Positions 18,058-27,335 of a stretch of 64,000 bases of DNA are shown one piece after another. Each line of letters begins with the position of its first letter. The first letter of the stretch is position 1. Source of the stretch: Lachnospiraceae bacterium AC3007. Its GTDB lineage: Bacteria; Bacillota; Clostridia; Lachnospirales; Lachnospiraceae. The stretch lies in NCBI GenBank assembly GCA_000621405.1, contig JHYK01000015.1:1-64000 (forward strand). Direction: 5' to 3'. The position numbers and the translations under genes are program-made. The notes beneath the pieces are model-generated. The model was not told where the DNA came from. It saw only the letters and a program-made list of their open reading frames with translations, and did not search any database.

Positions 18058-18127
18058 GCAAGACAGCAGGGACGGTTCTTGTTGTCTTGCCGAATGACAA
18101 GACAAAAGAACCGTCCCTCTGTCTTGC
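18058..18127. repeat. REP-like palindrome, copy 2
   Basis: Inverted repeat with the same GACGGTTCTT / AAGAACCGTC core as copy 1, slightly degenerate in the left arm. It lies between the end of the fab operon and the strong AGGAGG of the next gene, and may act as the operon's transcription terminator. Confidence 0.75.
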
Positions 18128-18142
18128 TCAGGAGGTTTAAGT

Positions 18143-19264
18143 ATGTTTAACAAAAGTGATCTCAGCCGCGACAGATGCATGCTTACCGGAGGATTTGCCT
18201 CCCTCGGATACGACTGGTGGTGGCATTCCTTTACAGGACGCAATGAGAGCACCGGTGAGGAAAAGGCGTTCTTTATCGAGTTTTTCGTATGCAATCCCGC
18301 ATCGGGCGGTGACGAGCCAGTGTTCGGACAGATTCAGGACAATCAGGAAAAGGGAGTGCGGCCGTCTTACCTCATGGTCAAAGCCGGAGTGTGGGGCGAA
18401 GGGGCATCCCAGATGCACCGCTTTTTCGGCTGGAATAGCGTAAAGATGGAAATGGGAGTGCCTTTTTCCATATCGGCTTCCGACTGTTATCTGGACGAAA
18501 AAAAGCTTGCGGGAAGCATCAGTGTATCTGCAAGCGAGGCCTCGGATCATCCGGAATATATGTGTGATGCGGGTGATATCAGCTGGGATCTTAAGATCGA
18601 AAAGAAGACTGCCTATAACGTCGGCTACGGCGCGGGCAGGCTTTTCAGATATCTTCAGCTCTTCGAGATGTTCTGGCATGCGGAAGGAATGAAGACATAC
18701 TTTGACGGAGAGGTGGTATATAACGGCGTAACATACAAGGTCAGCCGTGAGAACTGCTTTGGTTACTCCGACAAAAACTGGGGGCGTGATTTCACATCTC
18801 CCTGGGTATGGCTTTCCTCCAATGACCTTGTGAGCAAGGTTACCGGCATGCGCCTGAATGACAGCGTGTTTGATATAGGAGGCGGATGCCCGAAGATAGG
18901 ACCCGTGAGCCTCAAGAGAAAACTCCTCAGCGCATACTGGCATGAGGGAAAGGGCTACGAATTCAATTTCTCAAAGTTCTGGACAATGACCCGCACGAGA
19001 TTTGACTGCGGGGAGACTGAAGATGAGATCATATGGCATGTGGAGCAGAAGACCTTATTTAACCGTATGGTGACAGACATAAGGTGCAAAAAGAAGGACA
19101 TGCTTTTTATCAATTACGAGGCGCCCAACGGAAAGAAGCTTCACAACAGACTCTGGAACGGCGGCAACGGTGAAGGGACCGTAAAGCTGTATCATCTTGG
19201 AAAGCTGGTCGATGAGGTCAGCTGCGGCCACGTCGGATGCGAATATGGAGTGTACGGGGAGTGA
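18143..19264 (+). CDS. Tocopherol cyclase/CrtC-like family protein
   Basis: A 373-residue protein without signal peptide or membrane span. The segment GYSDKNWGRDFTSPWVWLSS strongly resembles the conserved DKNWG--F---W-W motif of the tocopherol cyclase (PF14249) and hydroxyneurosporene synthase (CrtC) group, lipocalin-like beta barrels binding hydrophobic molecules. Trp-rich patches (YDWWWHSF, GWNSVKMEM) agree with such a barrel. Tocopherol is not expected in this type of organism, so the substrate is unknown; a lipid or isoprenoid is an inference. AGGAGG precedes the ATG. REP-like palindromes flank the gene on both sides. Confidence 0.6.
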   Translation: MFNKSDLSRDRCMLTGGFASLGYDWWWHSFTGRNESTGEEKAFFIEFFVCNPASGGDEPVFGQIQDNQEKGVRPSYLMVKAGVWGEGASQMHRFFGWNSVKMEMGVPFSISASDCYLDEKKLAGSISVSASEASDHPEYMCDAGDISWDLKIEKKTAYNVGYGAGRLFRYLQLFEMFWHAEGMKTYFDGEVVYNGVTYKVSRENCFGYSDKNWGRDFTSPWVWLSSNDLVSKVTGMRLNDSVFDIGGGCPKIGPVSLKRKLLSAYWHEGKGYEFNFSKFWTMTRTRFDCGETEDEIIWHVEQKTLFNRMVTDIRCKKKDMLFINYEAPNGKKLHNRLWNGGNGEGTVKLYHLGKLVDEVSCGHVGCEYGVYGE

Positions 19265-19265
19265 C

Positions 19266-19382
19266 AACAAGACAGAGGGGACGGTTCTTATTGTCTTGCC
19301 AGCGTGCTGGCAAGACAAAAGAACCGTCCCCCTGTCTTGCGAGACAAAAGAACCGTCCCTCTGTCTTGCCCCTGTCTTGTCA
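19266..19382. repeat. REP-like palindrome, copy 3, plus half copy
   Basis: A near-perfect palindrome (about 19266-19340) with the GACGGTTCTT core, followed at once by an extra right half (19341-19382). It begins two bases after the tocopherol-cyclase-like stop codon. Its last bases supply the TTGTCA of the tRNA-Arg promoter. Confidence 0.8.
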
Positions 19383-19406
19383 AATCATCAGAGGTTGTGA
19401 TAGAAT
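19377..19406 (+). promoter_or_regulatory. Putative promoter of tRNA-Arg/tRNA-His
   Basis: TTGTCA (19377-19382), 18-base spacer, TAGAAT (19401-19406), 30 bases before tRNA-Arg. The -35 lies within the end of the REP-like repeat. Confidence 0.4.
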
Positions 19407-19435
19407 GTGTCGGTGCGTGTTCAGACGCATGGTCC

Positions 19436-19509
<74 letters not shown>

Positions 19510-19514
19510 CGTAT

Positions 19515-19589
19515 GGTGGATATAGCGTAGTTGGTTAACGCGCCAGATTGTGGTTCTGGAGACCGAGGGTTCGAGTCCCTCTATCCACC
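19515..19589 (+). tRNA. tRNA-His (anticodon GTG)
   Basis: Acceptor stem GTGGATA with TATCCAC; the extra 5' G (19515) pairs with discriminator C (19589), the hallmark of histidine tRNA. The anticodon loop is TTGTGGT, giving GTG. It follows tRNA-Arg by five bases and is probably co-transcribed. Confidence 0.93.
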
Positions 19590-19641
19590 CTTCCATATAT
19601 AATCCCACTGTGTGACGACTTAACGGAAAGGTTGCCGGCCA

Positions 19642-20646
19642 ATGGCTCAGCGAGATAAAGGCGCGTATATTGCAATAGTCGATATTGTAAAGGCTGCGGC
19701 CTGTATCATGATCTTTCTGTATCATTGCAACACCTTCCTTCCGGGAGAGTGGAAGTTCCTGACGATCTTCGGTCAGGATCTCGGCAACAATCTTTTTTTC
19801 ATGGTGAGCGGATTCGCTCTTGCTCCCTCGATCGATCGTGCTCCTGTAAAAAAGATCCATGTCTGGTACCAAAAAAGACTGATCCGGATACTTCCGATCA
19901 CTGCAATAGCTTATTTTGCGACCTGGCTTAAGGGGTATTATTCCTTCAGGGATCCGGCCCAGCTTTTCACTGTATTTATATACCCGACGCTGTACTGGTT
20001 TATAACAGCGATCCTGGTCTTCTATCTGATCCTGTTTCTTATGGCAAAACTATCCGTCCCCTATGTGACAGCTGCTTTCATGGCTGCGCTTGCGATACTG
20101 TCAGCCGTGCTGTACGGAAGGCAGGAGAGGCTCTATACCATCGGTCTCTTTGCGATGCTTGCCGGATATGCGCTCAGAAGATGGCTTGCAAAAGACCATG
20201 CGGGAAGCGGGAGTTTATTTACAAAGAGATCTTTGACCGTGCCCGCACTTGTCCTTTTCCTTGCAGTTTTTATTATTGGCGAGACTATGGAATACGGACC
20301 TTTGCCGGCGCTCCTCATCTATCCTGCTGCTATGGGCTTCGGAGTCTTTGCTCTGACAGCCGGCTACGTCACTGACGATTCGCTGTCATCTCTTTTTGAA
20401 AAGAGCAGGATACTTAAGGCCGTCGTCGGTTATGTCGGAGGCATGGCGCTTCCGCTGTATCTGGTGCAGTGTTTCTGCTCAGGACTTATAGGATTCTGGA
20501 TCGGGCTGCATATTGATTTTCCAATGTCATTTCCGGTTAATTTCGTGATCGTATGGTCTGCAGGGACCGTGCTCTTCATGATAGAAAAATACATTACAAA
20601 ATGTTATAATAAAACGTTGGTTAAAAACACGACAGAAAGAGAGTAA
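19642..20646 (+). CDS. Acyltransferase 3 family membrane protein
   Basis: A 334-residue protein with about ten hydrophobic helices. The start (IVDIVKAAACIMIFLYHC) fits the acyltransferase-3 family (PF01757), where a His in the first helix region is essential. Such proteins O-acetylate cell-wall or surface polysaccharides. It lacks the extra SGNH domain of OatA. It begins five genes that run tightly into the surface polysaccharide locus. The ribosome site is weak, so the start is less certain than the frame. Confidence 0.75.
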   Translation: MAQRDKGAYIAIVDIVKAAACIMIFLYHCNTFLPGEWKFLTIFGQDLGNNLFFMVSGFALAPSIDRAPVKKIHVWYQKRLIRILPITAIAYFATWLKGYYSFRDPAQLFTVFIYPTLYWFITAILVFYLILFLMAKLSVPYVTAAFMAALAILSAVLYGRQERLYTIGLFAMLAGYALRRWLAKDHAGSGSLFTKRSLTVPALVLFLAVFIIGETMEYGPLPALLIYPAAMGFGVFALTAGYVTDDSLSSLFEKSRILKAVVGYVGGMALPLYLVQCFCSGLIGFWIGLHIDFPMSFPVNFVIVWSAGTVLFMIEKYITKCYNKTLVKNTTERE

Positions 20647-20650
20647 AGCT

Positions 20651-22288
20651 ATGCCGATAACAGAACTGCTTGTAAGAAATGCCAAAGAGCACGGTGATGA
20701 GGTCGCACTGGTCGAACTTAATCCCATGATCCAGGATGCCAGGCGCATGACCTGGAAGGAGTACGATCTCATTCAGCCTGAGCCCGCCAAGCCGTACAGG
20801 AGAGAGATAACCTGGAGGATATTTGACGAGAAGGCCAACCGTTTTGCAAATATGCTGATAGAGCGCGGGATACAGAAGGGAGACAAGGTAGGCATACTTC
20901 TCATGAACTGCCTCGAGTGGCTTCCCATCTACTTCGGTGTGCTGAAGACCGGAGCGCTCGCAGTCCCGCTGAATTTCAGATATGCTCCGGATGAGATCGA
21001 ATATTGCGTGAATCTCGCAGAGATCGACATTCTTGTATTCGGTCCGGAATTCATAGGAAGAGTTGAGGAGATCGCTGAGAGGATCTCCGAGCACAGGCTT
21101 TTATTCTTTGTCGGAGAGAACTGTCCTTCTTTCGCGGAGAGCTACAACACGCTGACGGCAGACTGCTCTTCGGTGGCGCCCGATATCACACTTACGGACG
21201 ATGATCTTGCCGCCATATATTTCTCGAGCGGTACAACGGGATTCCCTAAGGCTATACTCCATAAGCACAGGGCGCTCTCACAGTCTGCGGTGGTAGAGCA
21301 GAAGCACCACGGGCAGACGAGGGATGACGTATTTCTGTGCATACCTCCGCTGTACCACACCGGAGCCAAGATGCACTGGTTCGGCTCGCTCATCTCATGC
21401 AGTAAGGCAGTGCTGCTCAAGGGCACAAAGCCTGAATTCGTGCTGGATGCGGTATCGAGTGAGAAGTGCACGATAGTCTGGCTTCTGGTGCCGTGGGCTC
21501 AGGACATACTGGATGCCCTCGACAGGAAGGATATGAACAAAGACGATTATGAGCTCTCGCAGTGGAGACTTATGCATATCGGAGCGCAGCCCGTTCCCAG
21601 GTCGTTGATCAGGCACTGGAGAGATTATTTCCCCAATCATCTCTACGATACGAACTACGGACTCTCCGAATCCACAGGTCCCGGGTGCGTGCATCTGGGC
21701 GTGGAGAATATAGATCATGTCGGAGCGATAGGCGTTCCCGGATACGGATGGGAGTGCAAGATCGTGGATGAGCAGAGGAACGAGGTAAAGCAGGGCGAAG
21801 TCGGAGAGCTCGCTGTAAGGGGTCCCGGAGTCATGATCTGCTATTACCATGATGAAAAGGCCACCGAAGAGGTCATGGACAAGGAAGGCTGGCTCTATAC
21901 CGGTGATATGGCAAGGCAGGATGAAGAAGGGTTTTATTATCTCGTCGACAGGAAGAAGGATGTCATCATCTCCGGCGGAGAGAATATCTATCCGGTCCAG
22001 ATAGAGGACTTCCTGCACGGCTTTGATCCCGTGGATGACGTGGCTGTGATAGGACTTGCTGACAAGAGGCTCGGTGAGATATCCGTGGCCATTATAAAAG
22101 TAAAGCAGGGATATACCTGCACGGAAGAAGAGGTTCAGGAATACTGCAGACAGCTTCCGAAGTACAAGAGACCCAGACAGATAATTTTTGCGGACGTCCC
22201 GAGGAATGCCACCGGCAAGATAGAGAAGCCGAAGCTTCGCGAGATATACGGTGCCGTGAATCTTGTAGAAAAGGAAAATGAAGGATAA
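20651..22288 (+). CDS. AMP-dependent acyl-CoA synthetase/ligase
   Basis: A 545-residue adenylate-forming enzyme activating a carboxylic acid to acyl-AMP and then usually acyl-CoA. The phosphate loop is YFSSGTTGFPKA; other signatures are YGLSESTG, YTGDMARQDEEGFYYLVDRK, SGGENIYPVQIE and the C-terminal catalytic lysine in ATGKIEKPKL. The substrate cannot be read; long-chain fatty acids are a reasonable guess. It starts five bases after the acyltransferase gene and overlaps the HD-GYP gene by 11 bases. Confidence 0.88.
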   Translation: MPITELLVRNAKEHGDEVALVELNPMIQDARRMTWKEYDLIQPEPAKPYRREITWRIFDEKANRFANMLIERGIQKGDKVGILLMNCLEWLPIYFGVLKTGALAVPLNFRYAPDEIEYCVNLAEIDILVFGPEFIGRVEEIAERISEHRLLFFVGENCPSFAESYNTLTADCSSVAPDITLTDDDLAAIYFSSGTTGFPKAILHKHRALSQSAVVEQKHHGQTRDDVFLCIPPLYHTGAKMHWFGSLISCSKAVLLKGTKPEFVLDAVSSEKCTIVWLLVPWAQDILDALDRKDMNKDDYELSQWRLMHIGAQPVPRSLIRHWRDYFPNHLYDTNYGLSESTGPGCVHLGVENIDHVGAIGVPGYGWECKIVDEQRNEVKQGEVGELAVRGPGVMICYYHDEKATEEVMDKEGWLYTGDMARQDEEGFYYLVDRKKDVIISGGENIYPVQIEDFLHGFDPVDDVAVIGLADKRLGEISVAIIKVKQGYTCTEEEVQEYCRQLPKYKRPRQIIFADVPRNATGKIEKPKLREIYGAVNLVEKENEG

Positions 22289-23483
22289 GAACACTACAAC
22301 CTACAGGATATTGTTTGGCCTTTATGCGGTTGTCATCATAGGCCTGTTCCTTTACAGCCGGAATATGTCAAACCGGACTTTTGTCGTGACCGATAAGACA
22401 AAGGTAGGCTACGGTACGGCGATATATATGACCCATGAATGCTCCAAAGAGTGGAAGGAGACGGCGACTGACGGGTTTGACCGCGGCAAGGAATTTGACT
22501 TTACCATAGTGAACAACACGGAATCAGATATCAGATCCTGGCAGGCAGAGATAGGATTTGCGGACGATTTCAAGATAGACAGTGCCTGGAACGGAGATTT
22601 CGGAAAGAATGACCACACTCTGTCGGTGGTGCCGGATGACAACACGGCTCAATTAGCCGGAGGAGAGGTAAAGAATTTCGGACTCGTGATGCACTGCCGT
22701 GAGGAGCAGGAAGTATCTGATTTCAAACTGTATTACAACGCGAATGTCAGGATGACGGATTCTCCTTTGTTCTGGATAATCCTGGCGGCCTTCATCATCA
22801 CCCTGACCGTATACGCGACCGATGTTCTGAACAGGCGCAAATACAAAAACCTCAGACAGAGGCAGGAGGAGATACAGGCGATCCTCCTTGAGAGCTTTAC
22901 GACCTTCGCCAATATCATAGACGCCAAGGACCCTTACACACAGGGTCACTCCTTAAGAGTCGCTGAATATGCAAGACTTATTGCCGGTAAGATGGGATAT
23001 TCCGAGGCCGAGAGGGAGAGAGTGTACTGGATCGGCATGCTCCACGATATAGGCAAGATCGGCATCACGGATGTGATACTGCAAAAGCCCGGCAAGCTCG
23101 ATAATGAGGAATACACCACGATCAAAACTCATGTGGACATCGGAGGGGCTATCTTAAGTGATTTCAATGCGCTGCCTGACATAGCCGACGGCGCAAGATA
23201 TCATCACGAAAGATGGGACGGAAAGGGATACTCCAAGCATATCAGCGGAAAGGACATACCGGAGATCGCGCGTATCATATGCATCGCCGATTCCTTTGAC
23301 GCCATGACAAGCCCGAGAGTATACAGGAAGGCCATGCCGATAGACTTTGCAAAGGAAGAGCTGCAAAAGTGCGCGGGCACTCAGTTCGATCCTGATATCG
23401 TGCCGGTCATGATCGAACTCATCGATGAAGGAGTCGTGCCCATAGAGATCAAAGAGACGATAAAGTGGGAGCTTTCCGAATGA
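22278..23483 (+). CDS. HD-GYP domain protein with extracytoplasmic sensor
   Basis: A 401-residue protein. Residues about 10-27 form one membrane helix and about 160-180 a second, enclosing an outer beta-rich domain with Trp residues (SWQAEIGF, SAWNGDFG) that resembles a carbohydrate-binding module fold. The cytoplasmic part is an HD-type phosphohydrolase with HSLRVAEYARLIA, HDIGKIGITD and HHERWDGKGYS, close to the HD-GYP signature. Cyclic di-GMP hydrolysis is therefore likely but untested; the conserved GYP is changed to GYS. A sugar-sensing outer domain would fit the polysaccharide genes nearby. Confidence 0.75.
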   Translation: MKDKNTTTYRILFGLYAVVIIGLFLYSRNMSNRTFVVTDKTKVGYGTAIYMTHECSKEWKETATDGFDRGKEFDFTIVNNTESDIRSWQAEIGFADDFKIDSAWNGDFGKNDHTLSVVPDDNTAQLAGGEVKNFGLVMHCREEQEVSDFKLYYNANVRMTDSPLFWIILAAFIITLTVYATDVLNRRKYKNLRQRQEEIQAILLESFTTFANIIDAKDPYTQGHSLRVAEYARLIAGKMGYSEAERERVYWIGMLHDIGKIGITDVILQKPGKLDNEEYTTIKTHVDIGGAILSDFNALPDIADGARYHHERWDGKGYSKHISGKDIPEIARIICIADSFDAMTSPRVYRKAMPIDFAKEELQKCAGTQFDPDIVPVMIELIDEGVVPIEIKETIKWELSE

Positions 23484-24439
23484 CGATAAGCGTCTGCCTC
23501 ATAGTCAAAAACGAGGAAAAAGTCCTTGAAAGATGCCTGTCATCTCTTAAGTGCATCGCGGATGAATTCGTTGTGGTTGATACCGGCTCGCAGGATGCCA
23601 CCAAAGAGATAGCCGAAAGATTCGGGGCAAAGGTATATGATCTTGAATGGCAGGATGATTTTGCCGCCGCCAGGAATCATGCCTTTTCCAAATGCTCCTG
23701 TGATTATATATATTCCGCTGACGCCGACGAGGTCATAGATGAGAAGAATCAGGACAGGTTCGTGCGTCTTAAGTCAGCGCTGGATCCCTCCGTGGATATA
23801 GTGCAGTTTCTTTATACAAATCAGCTTGAATACAATACCACATATAATTTTGACAGCGAGTTAAGACCGAAACTCTACAGGAGACTCCGTTCCTTTGTAT
23901 GGGAGGGCGAAGTGCACGAAAGAGTGCGCCTTGATCCCGTGATATTTGATTCCGACATAGAGATCATACATAAGCCTTCTTCCCTGCATTCGGGAAGAGA
24001 TTTTGAGATCTTTAAGAAGGTGATAAGAAATAAGGGCGGACTGGATGCAAGGCTTCTTGACATGTATCTCAGGGAACTTGCGGTATCCGGTGAGGATAAG
24101 GATTTTACGGATGCCATGGAGTATGTATCCGGGGCTCTTGAGAAGGAGAGCGATGCGCCGAGGATCAAGGATGAGCTCTATGTCCTCATGAGGGCATGCA
24201 GGGTGGCCGGTGATAACGAGGGCTTCATGAAGTATTCTCTCCGCGCTCTGGCGCTGGGGGATGTGACATCGGAGACCGCATTTGAACTCGGCGAGAGGTA
24301 CCGTCTTGCCGGCGATATGGCTGAAGCAAGGATGTGGTATTACAACGCCGCAAACGAGACGGAGGCATCGCTGGATCACAGGTATAAGGATGAATATCCT
24401 CTCGTATATCTTAAGGATGCTGACGGAGACGGAGCATGA
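23480..24439 (+). CDS. Family 2 glycosyltransferase with C-terminal helical repeats
   Basis: A 319-residue protein. ATG 23480 overlaps the previous stop (ATGA); a GTG five codons earlier is less likely. The N-terminal GT-A domain begins ISVCLIVKNEEKVLERCLSS, with VDTGSQDAT and the metal-binding DADEVID. The C-terminal third looks helical, possibly TPR-like. Proteins like this modify proteins or build glycans in the cytoplasm. It overlaps the next gene by four bases. Confidence 0.82.
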   Translation: MTISVCLIVKNEEKVLERCLSSLKCIADEFVVVDTGSQDATKEIAERFGAKVYDLEWQDDFAAARNHAFSKCSCDYIYSADADEVIDEKNQDRFVRLKSALDPSVDIVQFLYTNQLEYNTTYNFDSELRPKLYRRLRSFVWEGEVHERVRLDPVIFDSDIEIIHKPSSLHSGRDFEIFKKVIRNKGGLDARLLDMYLRELAVSGEDKDFTDAMEYVSGALEKESDAPRIKDELYVLMRACRVAGDNEGFMKYSLRALALGDVTSETAFELGERYRLAGDMAEARMWYYNAANETEASLDHRYKDEYPLVYLKDADGDGA

Positions 24440-26067
24440 AGGAATACAGGATCCCGACAGGTCTGGCTGCCATACAGTGGATCATATGGCAGGCGGCCGG
24501 TATAGGAAAAAGCTATCTGGAATATGACATACACAGGCCTTATGTATGGGTGCAGAAGGGCTGCTTTCTTTTGCTTCTGATCTATGCCTGGTGCTTTGCT
24601 TTCTACGTATTCCGCAATGTTCGCTCGGGAAATAAGATCGTAAAAAGGGGCCTTCAGATCTTTGTCATCTACATGTCCATATTATCCCTGATACTTGTCC
24701 TGCTCTGGCCCGGCACATGGAGCTGGGATGACATAGGGGTGCTTGCGAGCGCGAGGTATTATGACGTGCTTCCCTGGCAGCATTCCATGTCTTCTTTTTT
24801 TCATAACCTCTTCCTGCAGCTGATACCAAGGCCGGGAGGACTGATCCTCGTGCAGCTTGTCATAGCTGCGGTGATAGTGTCCTACGCCCTTGCGGAAGCG
24901 GAGGATGTTTTTTTTGCAGGACGATATCTTACGGGATCTGCGATTGCGGATGCCCTCATCAAACTGATACCTTTCCTGCTGCCGCCCGTGATCCTGTACC
25001 AGTACTCGGGATTCAGGATGGGACTGTATATATATCTGGAGATCTTCGTCATGGCCTTTATCCTGTGCATGCTGAAGAAGCCGAATGATATAAGTCTTCC
25101 GATGCTCTTCATCTTCGGACTTGTATCGGGCATCATATCTATATGGAGAAGCGAGGGTTTTCTCTATGCACCTGCGGTCGCGGCGATCATTCTCACACAG
25201 AAAAAAAACAGCCTCGTATTAAAGAAAAAACTTTTCACACTCGCAGTTCTTTTTGTTTCGATGTTTGCCATGTCTTCTTTCCATAAAGCAAAGCTCGGCA
25301 ACAGCGACTACTCGGTTGTTACTTTCTTAAGACCTCTTGCCGAGGTCGTTAGAGCTGCAGATCCCGTGAAGGATGCGGACCTTCTTGAGGATATAGAACA
25401 GGTGGTGCATACGGACGTGATCCTTGAGAATCCCGGCGTGGACGGAGAGAATCTGCTCTGGAAGCATGATCTTGAGATAACCGAATATACTCCCGAGGAA
25501 TACAGCGCTTTCATGAAGGCATTTGCGGGACTGTGCATGAGATATCCGAAGGCTTTCGCTAAGGAGAGGATCAAGGTATTCATCGATACTTCCGCGATAC
25601 ATGGCAGGACCAATCCCACCAATGTGATGGACACATATAACCTTTTTGATCCGCAGGAGATGAATACGAATCAGGAGGAGTTCAATGAATGGGACATCAG
25701 CTTCAACAGGCCGGTGTCGGAGGAGCTGAGAAGGAAGGCGATACTGTTCCTTGCGTGCTTAAGATCTGATTTCTCTGAGCGTATAACCTACAGGCTCGTA
25801 TGGGATACGATCATCCCGATTATGGTCATTGCGGCTGCCTGGATATGGCTGCTTGTAAAGAAGAGATGGAGGGCGCTCATTGCTTTTTCTGCGGTGGCCT
25901 TCAGACTTCCTATTGTGTTCCTCACGGCGCCGGCTACGTGGACGATGTATTATCTGTCGTTTTACCTGACAGGGTATGTGATACTGGATCTTGTTGTGAC
26001 AGGAATATTAGGCAGGATTATCAATATGTCGAAGCATGAGGTACATGCCGACGGGCTTAAGCGCTGA
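24436..26067 (+). CDS. Polytopic membrane protein, DUF6020-like
   Basis: A 543-residue integral membrane protein with about a dozen hydrophobic helices and a soluble loop at about 310-440. The segment LLWPGTWSWDDIGVLASARY in the first periplasmic loop, with a conserved Asp-Asp, recalls the glycosyltransferase C-type fold used by lipid-linked sugar transferases; this resembles DUF6020. A role in adding sugars to lipid-linked precursors is inferred. It overlaps the glycosyltransferase upstream. Its last codons form one arm of a long inverted repeat. Confidence 0.6.
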   Translation: MKEYRIPTGLAAIQWIIWQAAGIGKSYLEYDIHRPYVWVQKGCFLLLLIYAWCFAFYVFRNVRSGNKIVKRGLQIFVIYMSILSLILVLLWPGTWSWDDIGVLASARYYDVLPWQHSMSSFFHNLFLQLIPRPGGLILVQLVIAAVIVSYALAEAEDVFFAGRYLTGSAIADALIKLIPFLLPPVILYQYSGFRMGLYIYLEIFVMAFILCMLKKPNDISLPMLFIFGLVSGIISIWRSEGFLYAPAVAAIILTQKKNSLVLKKKLFTLAVLFVSMFAMSSFHKAKLGNSDYSVVTFLRPLAEVVRAADPVKDADLLEDIEQVVHTDVILENPGVDGENLLWKHDLEITEYTPEEYSAFMKAFAGLCMRYPKAFAKERIKVFIDTSAIHGRTNPTNVMDTYNLFDPQEMNTNQEEFNEWDISFNRPVSEELRRKAILFLACLRSDFSERITYRLVWDTIIPIMVIAAAWIWLLVKKRWRALIAFSAVAFRLPIVFLTAPATWTMYYLSFYLTGYVILDLVVTGILGRIINMSKHEVHADGLKR

Positions 26068-26113
26068 AAAGATGCGCAAATGCGCCCGTCAGGCATGCAC
26101 CTCATGCTTCGAC
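26028..26113. repeat. Long inverted repeat spanning the gene end
   Basis: Arms 26028-26056 and 26084-26113 pair with only two differences (about 29 base pairs) around a 27-base loop. The left arm includes the last coding codons and the stop. The loop holds GATGCGCAAATGCGCCCG, which recurs at 26129-26146 and, partly, near 26174. No T-run follows, so it is not a classical terminator. Confidence 0.6.
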
Positions 26114-26258
26114 TTACGAATTGCATAAGATGCGCAAATGCGCCCGCCTGACCGGTATATGTTTTCTCAGTTACCGCAAATGCGCCGGGTTTACCGGTAA
26201 TACAGGATTTGGTATAATTATAAGGTTATTTTAGTCATATATAGAAAAAGGAGAGGCG

Positions 26259-27335
26259 ATGCGCAATTATCTCGTGACCGGCGGCGCCGGTTTCATTGGT
26301 TCCAACTTCATCCACTATATGTTCCGCAAGCATGAGGACATAAGGATAATCAACGTGGATTCACTTACGTATGCAGGTAATCTCGGCAACCTTGAGGCTG
26401 TAAAGGACAGAGATGATTATACTTTCATCAAAGCCGATATCAGGGACAAGGAAGCTATAGAGAAGATATTCAGCGAGAATGATATAGACGTGGTGGTGCA
26501 CTTTGCTGCGGAGAGTCATGTGGACCGTTCGATAGTCAATCCGGAAGTCTTCGTAGAGACAAACGTGCTGGGCACGGCAGTCCTTCTTAATGCCGCCAAG
26601 GCTGCATGGGAGAATGAGGACGGGTCTTTTAAGGAGGGCAAGAAATTCCTTCACGTATCTACCGACGAGGTATACGGATCTCTCTCGGATCCTTCCGATT
26701 ATTTCTATGAGACGACGCCGTACGATCCCCACTCGCCGTATTCAGCGAGCAAGGCATCGGCAGATCTGCTCGTGAAGGCATATATCGATACGTATCACTT
26801 CCCGGCAAACATGACCAACTGCTCGAACAACTACGGCCCTTACCAGTTCCCCGAGAAGCTGATACCTCTCATGATCAACAATGCACTGTCCGGCAAGAAG
26901 CTTCCGGTATACGGAGACGGTAAGAATGTGCGTGACTGGCTCTATGTGGACGACCACTGCAAGGGCATAGACATGGTCATAGATAAGGGCGTCATGGGTG
27001 AGAAGTACAATATAGGCGGACATAACGAGCGCGAGAATATCCAGATAGTGAAGACGATCATAAAGACGCTTCAGGAGATCCTTCCGGATGACGATCCGAG
27101 GAAGAAGGGTATCTCAGAGGATCTCATCACCTATGTGGAGGACAGGAAGGGACATGACAGAAGATACGCCATAGCGCCCGATAAGATAAGCCGTGAGCTC
27201 GGATGGCTTCCCGATACGAAGTTCGAGGATGGCATAAAGCTTACGATCAAATGGTACCTTGAGCACAAGGACTGGATGGACAACATCACATCAGGTGATT
27301 ATCAGGAATACTACAAGAGGATGTACAAAGTATGA
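26259..27335 (+). CDS. rfbB: dTDP-glucose 4,6-dehydratase
   Basis: A 358-residue extended short-chain dehydrogenase that converts dTDP-glucose to dTDP-4-keto-6-deoxyglucose, the second step of dTDP-rhamnose synthesis. The NAD site is [14 protein letters not shown], the STDEVYG motif carries catalytic Thr, Asp and Glu, and the YSASKAS motif holds Tyr and Lys. AAGGAG precedes the ATG. It overlaps rfbA by ATGA. It opens the polysaccharide locus. Confidence 0.95.
   Translation: MRNYLVTGGAGFIGSNFIHYMFRKHEDIRIINVDSLTYAGNLGNLEAVKDRDDYTFIKADIRDKEAIEKIFSENDIDVVVHFAAESHVDRSIVNPEVFVETNVLGTAVLLNAAKAAWENEDGSFKEGKKFLHVSTDEVYGSLSDPSDYFYETTPYDPHSPYSASKASADLLVKAYIDTYHFPANMTNCSNNYGPYQFPEKLIPLMINNALSGKKLPVYGDGKNVRDWLYVDDHCKGIDMVIDKGVMGEKYNIGGHNERENIQIVKTIIKTLQEILPDDDPRKKGISEDLITYVEDRKGHDRRYAIAPDKISRELGWLPDTKFEDGIKLTIKWYLEHKDWMDNITSGDYQEYYKRMYKV

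Noticed and set aside
21395-22294. Minus-strand frame of 299 codons
   Set aside because: Antisense of the acyl-CoA ligase gene, whose motifs are complete.
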